Assembly (NCBI RefSeq): GCF_002750975.1
Contig: NZ_PEJS01000001.1
Coordinates: 248,001-312,000, forward strand
Direction of reading: 5' to 3'
From: Stenotrophomonas indicatrix
GTDB lineage: Bacteria > Pseudomonadota > Gammaproteobacteria > Xanthomonadales > Xanthomonadaceae
DNA length: 64,000 bases
The notes beneath the pieces were generated by a model that was not told the origin of the DNA, ran no database searches, and worked only from the letters and a program-made list of their open reading frames with translations. Made by a program: the position numbers and the translations under genes. Positions 35,544-44,807 of this stretch are shown here, in pieces (position 1 is the stretch's first letter; every line of letters starts with the position of its first letter).

Positions 35544-37082
35544 GTGACGGCGCCTCATCTTGCCATTGCCGGCATGCCGGCCGAATTCGTCGAAATGCGC
35601 GGTGGCAGCGTGTACTGGGTCGTTGCTGCTGGCAGCGCGCCGGCCGATCTGCTCGGCGCCAGTGCGTTGATCGGCGCGGGCGATCTTGATGACGTAGTGC
35701 TGGCAACGCTGGGGCGCGGCGTCGAGCCGATGTTGTCTCTGCTGACGCCCGAACAAGGTCCTGCACGGGTGCACATGTTCCAGTGCTCGCACCAGGGCAT
35801 GCAGTTGGCCCTGCGCGGCCTTGCCGAGGACTTGCCTCGCGCTTCAGGCGCCACAACGCGCATGTGCATCGTGCAGTTCCCCGTGGCTGCACTGGACGGT
35901 TGGGACGACGCGCGTTTGTCGCGCTGGTGCCAGCGCCTGCAGCAGTGGGCGCAGAACGCCGCGCAGGTCCTGCTGCTGCTCTGCCATGGCGAGGTGGCCA
36001 CGCTCGCTCCGCGTCTGTTGCCCTTGAACCGGAGCTGCGCCGGTGTCGCCCAGTTGCATCCACACCGTGGTGCACTGCAGCTGTTGCTGCATTACTGGAC
36101 CAACAGCCACGGCGTCGTCGCACAACGTGCCTTCACCGTTGAACAAGTCGAGCAGCGTCTGCAGCGCTTGGTCGACCCGGAGGTTGAAGCGCCGTCAGCG
36201 GCGGGCGAGGGCGGCAGCGACCGCGACCTGTTCCTGGCCCAGGCCGATGTGCTGGAAGGTGCCCCGCCGTTGTCGTCGGCCTGGCGCCTGTATGAGGGCT
36301 GGGCTGGCCTGATGCCTGCCGCGCTGCAGGCACGCGAAGCCACGGTGGTGGTGGCCATCAGCGAAAACGCACAGGTCGACGCCCTGGCGCGATTGCTGCA
36401 TCGCCTGCGGCGTGAGCGCGGCGATGCTGTGAAGCTGGTGGTACGTGAACTGCAACCCTGCCTGCGCTACGCCGATGAGCGGCTGTTGCTGCAGTGCGGC
36501 GGCAGCCTCGTGGTGCCTGCCCACACCCCTTTGCCGCGCCTGTTGACCCTGCTCGATACCGTGCAGCGGCAGCGTTGGCAGGGCCAGTTGGCTGACGATC
36601 CGGAACCGTTGATCCGTGCGCACCGGCCGCCGTCGATCAGTGGCCAGGTCAGTGCGTCGCGCTTCCGCCAGATCGCCAGTGAACGCATCGACCAGGACGG
36701 CAGCGCCGTGGAGAGTGCAGTGCTGGCATTGCAGCCGGTGGCTGGCCTGCGCGCCGAGCAGACGCTGCAGCAGCTGCGCATCCGCCGCCAGGGCGACCTG
36801 GCCTGCGTGTACCGCGGGCAGGTGCGCCTGTTCCTGTTCGGTTGTCGCCGCGATGCCATCGAACAGGCGCTGGGCAACCTGTTCCGGCTGCCCTGGCGCG
36901 AGCTGTTCGACGGTTACCAGCGGCTTGCCGAATACGATATCGCGGCGATGAACGCCAGCGGCAGCGATCCGGAGACGGAGCTGCTGCCGCAGCCTGCGGA
37001 ACCCGCGCCGGTCGCAGTTGCGACAGTTGTAGCAGTGCCATTTGCAACGCCAACACCGTTGCGGCTGGGAGACGACGCATGA
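35544..37082 (+). CDS. bcsE: Cellulose synthesis c-di-GMP-binding protein BcsE
   Basis: A 512-residue cytosolic regulator that boosts cellulose output. The N-terminal half is a degenerate receiver/NTPase-like region. The C-terminal GIL domain has R415-Q-G-D418, the RxGD c-di-GMP motif seen in E. coli BcsE as RTGD. The flanking LQQLRIRRQGDLACVYRGQV and LFLFGCRRDAIEQALGNLF also fit. A Pro/Ala-rich tail ends the protein. GTG at 35544 has AAAGGAA 6 nt upstream. The stop overlaps bcsF as ATGA. In E. coli bcsEFG is a separate divergent operon; here it leads the main synthase genes on the same strand. Confidence 0.9.
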   Translation: MTAPHLAIAGMPAEFVEMRGGSVYWVVAAGSAPADLLGASALIGAGDLDDVVLATLGRGVEPMLSLLTPEQGPARVHMFQCSHQGMQLALRGLAEDLPRASGATTRMCIVQFPVAALDGWDDARLSRWCQRLQQWAQNAAQVLLLLCHGEVATLAPRLLPLNRSCAGVAQLHPHRGALQLLLHYWTNSHGVVAQRAFTVEQVEQRLQRLVDPEVEAPSAAGEGGSDRDLFLAQADVLEGAPPLSSAWRLYEGWAGLMPAALQAREATVVVAISENAQVDALARLLHRLRRERGDAVKLVVRELQPCLRYADERLLLQCGGSLVVPAHTPLPRLLTLLDTVQRQRWQGQLADDPEPLIRAHRPPSISGQVSASRFRQIASERIDQDGSAVESAVLALQPVAGLRAEQTLQQLRIRRQGDLACVYRGQVRLFLFGCRRDAIEQALGNLFRLPWRELFDGYQRLAEYDIAAMNASGSDPETELLPQPAEPAPVAVATVVAVPFATPTPLRLGDDA

Positions 37083-37258
37083 CCACCGACCAGCAGCTGT
37101 GGACGTTGATCGCCGCCTGCGCGGTATTGATGATTCCGTTCGGCGCGATGCTGGGCGTGCTGTGGCGAGGCCTGCGCCGACGCGTCGGCGGGTGGTTGCC
37201 GCCACGTCACCTGCGCCGGGCGGGCGTGCGCCAGCGCGCACCGCGGAGGCCGGCATGA
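37079..37258 (+). CDS. bcsF: Small membrane protein BcsF
   Basis: A 59-residue protein: a short polar start (MTTDQQLW), one membrane helix (TLIAACAVLMIPFGAMLGVL) and a strongly basic tail (RGLRRRVGGWLPPRHLRR). In E. coli BcsF recruits BcsE to the membrane and works with BcsG. It overlaps bcsE (ATGA, 37079-37082) and bcsG (ATGA, 37255-37258). Identity rests on size, topology and its place between bcsE and bcsG. Confidence 0.85.
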   Translation: MTTDQQLWTLIAACAVLMIPFGAMLGVLWRGLRRRVGGWLPPRHLRRAGVRQRAPRRPA

Positions 37259-38883
37259 GTCCGCAGGCATTGCCCGCATCGCCGTTCGCCTGGGCCGACC
37301 TGCGCGGCTGGAACCTGTACTTCCTGTCCAAGGTGGTGCTGGCCTGGATGGGTGCGCTGGACCTGAAGATCCTGCCCAACCTGCTGTTCCTCGGCGCGCT
37401 GCTGGTGCCGCTGCGCTGGCGCTGGGCGCGTATCGCGCGGACGGTGGTGGCTGTCCCCGTTGGCGTGGCGCTGTATTACCAGGACACCTGGTGGCCGCCG
37501 TTCCAGCGATTGCTGGCGCAGCCGGGCGTCCTCGACTTTTCTGCCGACTATTGGCTGGAACTGGCCCAGCGCTTCATCAACTGGCAGATGGTGGCGGTGC
37601 TGGCCCTGCTGCTGGTGGCCTATTACCTGCTGAAACCGTGGCTGCGCATCACCACCCTCAGCGTGCTGGGCATGCTCGGCATGGCGGTGGTTGCGCTGCC
37701 GCTGCCGGCAGACCTGGTCGCGCGACAGGGCCAGGCCGTGGCCGCCACCGGCAATACGGGCTCCGGTCGTGCGCCGCTGGCACCTGCCAGCAACGACAAC
37801 CTCAACGCCTGGCTGGCAAGCTTCTACCAGCAGCAGTCAAGTTTGAAGACGGCCTTCCCGGCGCCGGCAAGCGGCGCGCCCTTCGACGTCATCATCCTCA
37901 ACATCTGCTCGCTGGCCTGGAGCGACCTGGACGAAGTGGGGCTGCGCCAGAACAACCTGCTCGACCGCATGGACGTGGTCTTCGACGATTTCAATTCGGC
38001 AACCGCCTACAGCGGGCCGGCGGCCATCCGCCTGCTGCGCGCCAGCTGCGGGCAGACTTCGCACACCGCGCTGTTCGACCCGGTACCGGCCGAGTGCCAG
38101 CTGTTCTCCAACCTGCAGCGCCTCGGTTTCCAGAGCGAGCTGGCCATGAATCATGATGGCCATTTCGACGATTTCATCGGCGAGCTCTCCAAGTACGGCG
38201 GCCTGCAGGCCAAACCGATGGACATCAATCCACTGCCGCGCGCGCTGGTGGCGTTCGACAAGTCACCGTTGCGTCGCGATGGCGACGTGCTGAACAGCTG
38301 GTTCAAGCAACGCCAGGCCGAATCCACCCAGCAGGTCGCGCTGTTCTACAACACGATCTCGCTGCACGACGGCAACCGCATCGTCGGCGCCGATGGTCGT
38401 GCCAACGCTGCCGACTACAAGGCGCGTGCGCAGATGGTGCTCGGTGACATGGCCGGCTTCGTCGACGCGGTGGAGAAGAGTGGGCGCCGCGCCATGATCG
38501 TGGTGGTACCCGAACACGGTGCCGCACTGCACGGCGATCGCATGCAGATCCCGGGCATGCGTGAAATTCCCAGCCCGTCGATCACCCACGTGCCGGTAGG
38601 CGTGAAGCTGGTCGGTATGGGGGCACCTGCTGCCGGCGGCCCGCGCCACATTCCCGAACCGAGCAGCTACCTGGCCATCTCCGAGCTGGTGGCACGGGTC
38701 TACGCGCTCAACGCGCAGTCGCCGCCGGCCGACCGTGACTGGGACAGCCTGCTGAAGGGGTTGCCGCGAACGCCATCGGTTTCCGAGAACGAAGGCGCCA
38801 AGGTCATCGACTACGACGGCAAGCCGTGGCTGCAGCTGCAGGGCAGCCAGACCTGGAGCCCTTACCCCGAGGACAAACGCTGA
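37255..38883 (+). CDS. bcsG: Cellulose phosphoethanolamine transferase BcsG
   Basis: A 542-residue inner-membrane enzyme that in E. coli transfers phosphoethanolamine from phospholipid to cellulose. Four to five membrane helices (to about residue 170) precede a periplasmic alkaline-phosphatase-like domain. Residues matching the E. coli zinc/catalytic set are C218 (LNICSLAWSD), S253 (YSGPAAIRLLRASCGQ) and E420-H421 (VVPEHGAALHGDR); LAMNHDGHFDDF is also conserved. The ATG overlaps bcsF; longer frames from 37042 lack a start context. Its presence predicts modified cellulose, which should be tested. Confidence 0.93.
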   Translation: MSPQALPASPFAWADLRGWNLYFLSKVVLAWMGALDLKILPNLLFLGALLVPLRWRWARIARTVVAVPVGVALYYQDTWWPPFQRLLAQPGVLDFSADYWLELAQRFINWQMVAVLALLLVAYYLLKPWLRITTLSVLGMLGMAVVALPLPADLVARQGQAVAATGNTGSGRAPLAPASNDNLNAWLASFYQQQSSLKTAFPAPASGAPFDVIILNICSLAWSDLDEVGLRQNNLLDRMDVVFDDFNSATAYSGPAAIRLLRASCGQTSHTALFDPVPAECQLFSNLQRLGFQSELAMNHDGHFDDFIGELSKYGGLQAKPMDINPLPRALVAFDKSPLRRDGDVLNSWFKQRQAESTQQVALFYNTISLHDGNRIVGADGRANAADYKARAQMVLGDMAGFVDAVEKSGRRAMIVVVPEHGAALHGDRMQIPGMREIPSPSITHVPVGVKLVGMGAPAAGGPRHIPEPSSYLAISELVARVYALNAQSPPADRDWDSLLKGLPRTPSVSENEGAKVIDYDGKPWLQLQGSQTWSPYPEDKR

Positions 38884-39062
38884 TGGCTGCCGACATTCTT
38901 GCGGTGCCCACCACCCTGTCGGTCGAGGAAGACGACATCGACCTGCTGCGGCGCAGCCTGAACATGCCGGAGATGCCCTACGTGGACTTTTCGGCGCAGC
39001 GCGAGCGCGAGCAGGCGCTGGCGCGCTGGCCGCTGCTGGCGGAACTGGAGCAGCAGCGATGA
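38883..39062 (+). CDS. bcsR: BcsR-like small regulator
   Basis: A 59-residue cytosolic protein, MAADILAVPTTLSVEEDDID at the N-terminus and PYVDFSAQREREQALARWPL near the end, the pattern of BcsR/YhjR. In E. coli BcsR binds BcsQ and stabilises the synthase complex. Its ATG shares one base with the bcsG stop (TGATG), and its end overlaps bcsQ by ATGA. It links the EFG block to the QABCZ block. Confidence 0.88.
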   Translation: MAADILAVPTTLSVEEDDIDLLRRSLNMPEMPYVDFSAQREREQALARWPLLAELEQQR

Positions 39063-39814
39063 ACACGCTGTTGTCCCTGCAGGGCGTGCATGGCGGCACC
39101 GGGGTAACCACCGTGCTGGCAGCGCTGGGCCAGGCCCTGCATGCGCAGGGCCAGCGCGTGCTGCTGGTCGAATGCAGCCCGGACCAGATGCTTGGCCTGC
39201 ACCTGGGCCTGCCCGCAAAGGAAGCGGGTGGCTGGGCGCGTGCCCAGCTTGACGGAGGCGACTGGCGCGCGGCGGCCTTCGCCTGCGCGCCTGGCTTGGC
39301 CGTGCTTCCCTATGGCCGCGTCGATGACGCTGAGGCACTGCAGGTAGAGCAGTGGCTGCAGGCGGCGCCGGCTACCTGGGCTGATCGCATGCCGCTGTTG
39401 GTGCCGCAGTTCGACTGGGTGATGTTCGACCTGCCACAGCGGCTGCCTGCACACGTGGCCGCGATCAACCAGCATGCCGCTTGCACCTTGCCGCTCCGCC
39501 TGGCCTGTGTCGATCCGGCCAACCATGTGGCGCTGCAACGGCACAGTGCCGACGCGCGCCGTGTGCTGGCCAATCGCTACGATCCTGCTGTGCCGGTACA
39601 GCGCGACCTGATGCAGTTGTGGCTGCACTCGCATGCTGCGCGCCTGTTGCCGCAACCGCTGCATGAGGATGCGCGGGTACCGGCGGCGTTGGCCAGCAAG
39701 CAGCCGTTGGGCCGCTACGCGGCCGATTCGCTGGCCGCGGCTGATATCGATGGCCTCGCGCTGTGGTGCCTGGCCGAGTCTGCCCGGCGGCAGGCGGAGG
39801 GCGCGCACGGATGA
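39059..39814 (+). CDS. bcsQ: BcsQ, MinD/ParA-like ATPase
   Basis: A 251-residue SIMIBI-class protein. The P-loop is GVHGGTGVTT, with histidine and valine where ParA/MinD proteins have lysines, similar to the degenerate loop of E. coli BcsQ. VLLVECSPDQML replaces the usual D-rich switch, and FDWVMFDLPQRLP corresponds to Walker B (DxP). With BcsR it forms a sandwich dimer that supports BcsA membrane assembly and polar localisation. Both ends overlap neighbours by ATGA. Confidence 0.9.
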   Translation: MNTLLSLQGVHGGTGVTTVLAALGQALHAQGQRVLLVECSPDQMLGLHLGLPAKEAGGWARAQLDGGDWRAAAFACAPGLAVLPYGRVDDAEALQVEQWLQAAPATWADRMPLLVPQFDWVMFDLPQRLPAHVAAINQHAACTLPLRLACVDPANHVALQRHSADARRVLANRYDPAVPVQRDLMQLWLHSHAARLLPQPLHEDARVPAALASKQPLGRYAADSLAAADIDGLALWCLAESARRQAEGAHG

Positions 39815-42435
39815 GCGCGCGGGTGTACTACCTGCATTGGAGCCGCCTGCGTGATCGGGTACATGCGCCGTGGGCGACTTGCCTGGTGCTGTGGCTGCTG
39901 CAGGCCATCGGCTGGGCGTTCCTGCGCCTGGAAGCTCCGGCATGGCAGGCATTGGCGCCGCGCCTGCGCGGTGCCTTCCCGCAGTTGCAGGGTGACCGTC
40001 GCTGGCGCCCCGGCGATCCGATCCGCTTGCTGATCCAGGCGCTCTGGTTGTCGATCGTGCGCTTGGTGCCGCGCCCTTCGCAGCGCCGGCAACGCTTGGC
40101 GCGCGCGCGCCGGCAACGCATCGCCGAGCTGCGCGGTGCCGCCGGGCGTGGTCACCTGCGCTACGTGCGCGCAATGCGCGATGCACCCAACGAGGTCTGG
40201 AACAGCCGCTTCATGGCCTGGGCAAGCCAGCGCCTGCAGGGGCTGTCGCCGCGTAGGCGCAATCTGCTGACGTTCCTGATCGGCCTGGTCACGCTGGGCC
40301 TGGCCGTGCTGTGCATCACCCAGCCGTTCACCTACTTCGCGCAGTTCGTGTTCGTGCTGCTGCTGTGGGTCATCGCCCTGCTGGTGCGGCGCATGCAGGG
40401 GCGCTACGCCACCCTGGTGCTGGTGGTGCTGTCGATCACCGTGTCCTGCCGCTACCTGTGGTGGCGCTATACGGCCACGTTGAACTGGAACAGCACCTTC
40501 GACCTGATCTGCGGGCTGGTGCTGTTGGCTGCGGAAACCTACTCGTGGCTGGTGCTGATGCTGGGGTATGTGCAGGTGGCCTGGCCGCTGCGCCGTCGCC
40601 CGGCGCCGCTGCCCGCCGATGTCCAGCAGTGGCCGACGGTGGATGTGCTCATTCCCACCTACAACGAAGACCTGGCCCTGGTGCGGCACACCGTGTACGC
40701 GGCGATGGGCCTGGACTGGCCGGCCGACAAGCTGCGCATCCACATTCTCGACGACGGCAGGCGCGAGGAGTTCCGCGCTTTCGCCGAACGTACCGGAGTG
40801 AACTACATCACCCGCACCGACAACCGACACGCCAAGGCGGGCAACCTCAATCACGCCCTGACCTTGATCGATGGCGAACTGGTGGCCATCTTCGACAGCG
40901 ATCATCTGCCGGTGCGGTCGTTCCTGCAGGTCTCCTGCGGCTGGTTCCTGCGCGACCCGAAGCTGGCGCTGGTACAGACGCCGCACCACTTCTTCTCGGC
41001 CGATCCGTTCGAGCGCAACCTGCAGGTATTCCGCAGCGACCCCAACGAGGGCGAGTTGTTCTACGGTCTTGTGCAGGATGGCAACGACCTGTGGAACGCG
41101 GCCTTCTTCTGTGGCTCCTGCGCGGTGCTGCGCCGCGAGGCGATCGATGCCATTGGCGGCTTTGCCACCGAGACCGTCACCGAGGATGCGCATACTGCGC
41201 TGCGCCTGCATCGCAACGGTTGGAACTCGGCGTACCTGCGTATCCCGCAGGCGGCTGGCCTGGCCACCGACAGCCTGGGAGCGCATGTCAACCAGCGCAT
41301 CCGCTGGGCGCGCGGCATGGTGCAGATCTTCCGCATCGACAATCCCCTGATCGGCAAGGGCCTGAGCCTGTTCCAGCGCTTCTGCTACGCCAACGCGATG
41401 CTGCACTTCCTCGCCGGCATTCCACGTCTGGTGTTCCTCACCGCGCCGCTGGCGTTCCTGCTGCTGCACGTCTACATCATCTATGCGCCAGCACTGGCCA
41501 TCCTGTTGTTCGTGGTGCCGCACATGGCCCACGCCAGCCTTACCAACGCACGCATCCAGGGCAAGTATCGGCGGCCCTTCTGGGGCGAGGTCTACGAGAC
41601 CGTGCTGGCCTGGTACATCGCACGGCCGACCACCATTGCGTTGTTCAGCCCGGGGCGCGGCAAGTTCAACGTCACCGACAAGGGCGGCACCCAGGCCGGT
41701 GACCGTTTCGACTGGCGTGTGGCACGGCCATACCTGGTGCTGGCACTGTTGAACGTGCTGGGCCTGTGCTTTGCGGTCTGGCGCTTCATGCACGGCCCGG
41801 CTGATGAACGCGGCACCGTGGTCGTCAGCTCGCTGTGGGTGCTGTACAACCTGCTGATCATCGGTGGCGCGCTGGCCGTGGCCGCCGAGGTGCAGCAGGT
41901 GCGCCGCACCCATCGCGTGACGACACGCTTGCCGATGGCCCTGCAGGTTCCCGATGGTCGCCGCCTGCGTGGCGTCATGCAGGATTACTCCAACGACGGT
42001 GTCGGCATCGAGCTGGGCGACGACCCGCAGCTGCTTGAGGGGCAACCGGTGCAGGTGCTGCTGGGCCGGGGCCGCCGCGAGTTTGCGTTCCCCGCACGGG
42101 TGCAGCGCAGCGTTGGCCATCGCCTCGGCCTGCTGTTGACGTTCGAGAATGAACGCCAGCGCGTGGAATTTGCCCAGTGCACCTTCGCCCGCGCCGATGC
42201 GTGGCTCGACTGGCACGCCGGCTACCAGCCCAAGAGCCTGCCACGCAGCCTGTGGAGCGTGCTGGTGCTGGGTTGGCGCGGTTACCGGCGGATGGGCGAC
42301 TTCACTCCGTTCGACCTTGACCGTCCCGCGCACTGGAACCGTCGCCTGCTGCGCTGGCTGGCCAGTTTCGCCCCGCAACGTCCGCTTCCATCCCACCCGG
42401 CTGACCCAGCCGCTGATCCAGGGCTTCGTCCATGA
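39811..42435 (+). CDS. bcsA: Cellulose synthase catalytic subunit BcsA
   Basis: An 874-residue processive GT2 in the inner membrane that polymerises UDP-glucose and extrudes the chain. An N-terminal extension and about four helices precede the catalytic domain: D314-D315 (ILDDGRR), D362-S-D364 (IFDSDHLP), T-E-D459 (catalytic base) and Q495-R-I-R498-W499, the QxxRW motif. Further helices follow, then a C-terminal PilZ domain with R698-R-T-H-R702 (RxxxR) and D725-Y-S-N-D-G (DxSxxG type), which bind c-di-GMP and relieve autoinhibition. The ATG at 39811 overlaps the bcsQ stop. Length equals E. coli BcsA. Confidence 0.97.
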   Translation: MSARVYYLHWSRLRDRVHAPWATCLVLWLLQAIGWAFLRLEAPAWQALAPRLRGAFPQLQGDRRWRPGDPIRLLIQALWLSIVRLVPRPSQRRQRLARARRQRIAELRGAAGRGHLRYVRAMRDAPNEVWNSRFMAWASQRLQGLSPRRRNLLTFLIGLVTLGLAVLCITQPFTYFAQFVFVLLLWVIALLVRRMQGRYATLVLVVLSITVSCRYLWWRYTATLNWNSTFDLICGLVLLAAETYSWLVLMLGYVQVAWPLRRRPAPLPADVQQWPTVDVLIPTYNEDLALVRHTVYAAMGLDWPADKLRIHILDDGRREEFRAFAERTGVNYITRTDNRHAKAGNLNHALTLIDGELVAIFDSDHLPVRSFLQVSCGWFLRDPKLALVQTPHHFFSADPFERNLQVFRSDPNEGELFYGLVQDGNDLWNAAFFCGSCAVLRREAIDAIGGFATETVTEDAHTALRLHRNGWNSAYLRIPQAAGLATDSLGAHVNQRIRWARGMVQIFRIDNPLIGKGLSLFQRFCYANAMLHFLAGIPRLVFLTAPLAFLLLHVYIIYAPALAILLFVVPHMAHASLTNARIQGKYRRPFWGEVYETVLAWYIARPTTIALFSPGRGKFNVTDKGGTQAGDRFDWRVARPYLVLALLNVLGLCFAVWRFMHGPADERGTVVVSSLWVLYNLLIIGGALAVAAEVQQVRRTHRVTTRLPMALQVPDGRRLRGVMQDYSNDGVGIELGDDPQLLEGQPVQVLLGRGRREFAFPARVQRSVGHRLGLLLTFENERQRVEFAQCTFARADAWLDWHAGYQPKSLPRSLWSVLVLGWRGYRRMGDFTPFDLDRPAHWNRRLLRWLASFAPQRPLPSHPADPAADPGLRP

Positions 42436-44804
42436 GCATTCCGTCCTCTCTGCGCTGGCTGCTGCTGCCCCTGCTGGCCTTGCCTGTGGCCTCGGGCAAC
42501 AGTGCGCCGGCCCCGGCACGCATGCCGACCACCGGTTCCACCCCGGACGCACCGGCTGCCCAGGTCGCCGTACCGACCCCGGTGGCGGCTGCAGCGGTTC
42601 CTGCGCAGCGCAGTGAAGCTGCACTGCCGCAGACCTGGGCAGGCAGTGCCTGGCCTTGGCAACGCGAAAGTACCTTCGCCCAGTTGGGTCGTCGCCAGGA
42701 CACGCTGTTGTCGGGCGTGCGCAACGCGACCACCTTCGAATTCCAGGTGCGCCGCGACCGGCTCGCGCGCGAGGCCGAACTGGACCTGAGCTTCACACCG
42801 TCGCCGTCGCTGCTGCCGACCCTGTCGCATCTGCGGGTCTATCTCAACGATGCGTTGATGGGCGTGGTGCCGATCAGCAACGACCAGCTTGGCCGCCCGG
42901 TGCAGGCCAAGCTGCCGCTGGATGCGCGCCTGATCGCAGACTTCAACCAGGTGCGGCTGGAATTTGTCGGCCATTACACCGACATCTGCGAAGAACCCAC
43001 CCACAGTTCGCTGTGGGTGAACCTGTCCAGCAACAGCACGCTGCGCCTGGGCGGACAGCTGCTGGCGATGCAGGATGACCTGGCCAACTTCCCGCTGCCG
43101 TTCTTCGATCCACGCGATACCGCGCGCCTGGAGCTGCCGGTGGTGTTCGGTGCCGCACCGACGTTGGCCCAGCAACGCGCCGGTGCCGTGATGGCCTCTT
43201 ACTTCGGCAGCCTGGCCGGCTGGTGGCGGCAGGCGCGTTTCCCGGTCAGCTTCGGCCAACTGCCGGCGCAGGGGCATGCCGTGGTGCTGGCAGTCAATGG
43301 CAAGTTCCCGCCGGTGATCGCCAACCATGCACCGGTGAAGGGCCCGGTGGTCGAGCTGATGGCGCTGCCGGAGGATCCGCAGCGCAAGCTGCTGCTGGTG
43401 CTGGGCCGCAACGATGACGATCTGCAGAAGGCGGTGGCGGCGATGGCGGCGGGCAACGCGTTGTTCCGTGGCCGCCAGGTCGGCATCGACGAGGTCAAGC
43501 CGTTGGCCCCGCGCAAGCCGTACGATGCACCTAACTGGGTGCGCACCGACCGGGCCGTGCGCTTGGCCGAACTGCTCGACTACCCGCAGCAGCTGCATGC
43601 AAACGGCGTGTCGCCGCAGCCGATCACGGTCAACCTCAACCTGCCGCCGGATCTTTTCATCTGGCGCAACCAGGGCATTCCGCTGAACCTGCGTTACCGC
43701 TACACGCCGCCGTTCGGCAGCGATGAATCGCGATTGGGCGTAGCAATCAACGACCAGTTCATTTCCAGCTTCCCGCTGGTGCGCCGCAACGGCAAGCAGG
43801 GTCTGGAGGAAATCCGCCTGCCGGTGCTGGCCGGCGACGCCGGTGCCGACGACGGCCGCCTGCTGATTCCCTCGCTCAAGCTGGGCGACCGCAACCAGCT
43901 GCGCTTTGATTTCAACTTTGCCAGCGTGATGGGCAGTGCCCAGCGCGACCACTGCCAGACCGTGCTGCCGCCGAACCTGCAGGCGGCGATCGAAGAAGAT
44001 TCGACCATCGACTTCTCCGGTTTCCACCACTACATGGGCCTGCCGGACCTGTCCGCATTCGCGCTCAGCGGTTTCCCCTTCAGCCGCATGGCCGATCTGT
44101 CCGAGACGGTGGTGCTGGTGCCGGCAACGGCGAGCGAGTCGCAGGTCAGCCTGCTGTTGAACCTGGTGGGCGGCCTGGGCGTACAGACGGGGTACCCGGC
44201 CTATGGCTTGCGCCTGTCCGACGACTGGAAGCAGGCCAGCGCACTGGATGCCGACCTGCTGATGCTGGGTGCAATGCCGGCAGAGCTGCGCGGCAGCGAT
44301 CAGTTGTCGCTGCTGATCGATGACCAGCGTACGCGCCTGCTCAATGGCCAGTCACCGTCGCCGCAGCTGGCGATGGAGCAGGCCCGTCGCGGCAGCCGTG
44401 CCGGTGATCCGGCAGTTACCCAGGTGGCGGTCACCGCCGAAGCGCCCTTCGCGGCGATCATCGGCCTGCAGTCGCCGCATCACGCGCAGCGCAGCATCGT
44501 CTCGCTGGCGGCCAGCAATGCCGCCGACTACGGCCTGCTCGACGAAGCCCTCAGCGATACCGGCAAGCGCCAGGCGATCGCCGGTTCGGTGGCGATCCTG
44601 CGCAGTTCGGGCATCCACAGCCAGTTCGTCGGCGACCATTACTACGTTGGCGCGCTGCCGTGGTGGCTGCTGCTCTGGTACCACCTGGCCGACCACCCGG
44701 CACTGCTGGCGGTGCTGGCCACGGTGGTGGTGCTGATGGTGGCATTCCTGTTCTGGCGTGTGCTGCGCTGGGTGGCAGCCAAGCGGCTGGATCCGGGGCA
44801 CTGA
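42432..44804 (+). CDS. bcsB: Cellulose synthase periplasmic subunit BcsB
   Basis: A 790-residue periplasmic partner of BcsA. The signal peptide is MSIPSSLRWLLLPLLALPVA, followed by a Pro/Ala linker, two repeats of carbohydrate-binding plus flavodoxin-like domains (e.g. RLEFVGHYTDICEEPTHSSL and RNQLRFDFNFASVMG...HCQTVLPPNLQAAI) and one C-terminal anchor helix (LLAVLATVVVLMVAFLFWRV). It guides the glucan through the periplasm and is needed for BcsA activity. It overlaps bcsA by ATGA, and bcsC starts 3 bp after its stop. Confidence 0.95.
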   Translation: MSIPSSLRWLLLPLLALPVASGNSAPAPARMPTTGSTPDAPAAQVAVPTPVAAAAVPAQRSEAALPQTWAGSAWPWQRESTFAQLGRRQDTLLSGVRNATTFEFQVRRDRLAREAELDLSFTPSPSLLPTLSHLRVYLNDALMGVVPISNDQLGRPVQAKLPLDARLIADFNQVRLEFVGHYTDICEEPTHSSLWVNLSSNSTLRLGGQLLAMQDDLANFPLPFFDPRDTARLELPVVFGAAPTLAQQRAGAVMASYFGSLAGWWRQARFPVSFGQLPAQGHAVVLAVNGKFPPVIANHAPVKGPVVELMALPEDPQRKLLLVLGRNDDDLQKAVAAMAAGNALFRGRQVGIDEVKPLAPRKPYDAPNWVRTDRAVRLAELLDYPQQLHANGVSPQPITVNLNLPPDLFIWRNQGIPLNLRYRYTPPFGSDESRLGVAINDQFISSFPLVRRNGKQGLEEIRLPVLAGDAGADDGRLLIPSLKLGDRNQLRFDFNFASVMGSAQRDHCQTVLPPNLQAAIEEDSTIDFSGFHHYMGLPDLSAFALSGFPFSRMADLSETVVLVPATASESQVSLLLNLVGGLGVQTGYPAYGLRLSDDWKQASALDADLLMLGAMPAELRGSDQLSLLIDDQRTRLLNGQSPSPQLAMEQARRGSRAGDPAVTQVAVTAEAPFAAIIGLQSPHHAQRSIVSLAASNAADYGLLDEALSDTGKRQAIAGSVAILRSSGIHSQFVGDHYYVGALPWWLLLWYHLADHPALLAVLATVVVLMVAFLFWRVLRWVAAKRLDPGH

Positions 44805-44807
44805 TTG

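Noticed and set aside
39715..42624. 969-codon frame antisense to bcsA
   Set aside because: BcsA motifs D, D, D, QxxRW and PilZ are all on the plus strand; the antisense product has no recognisable domain.
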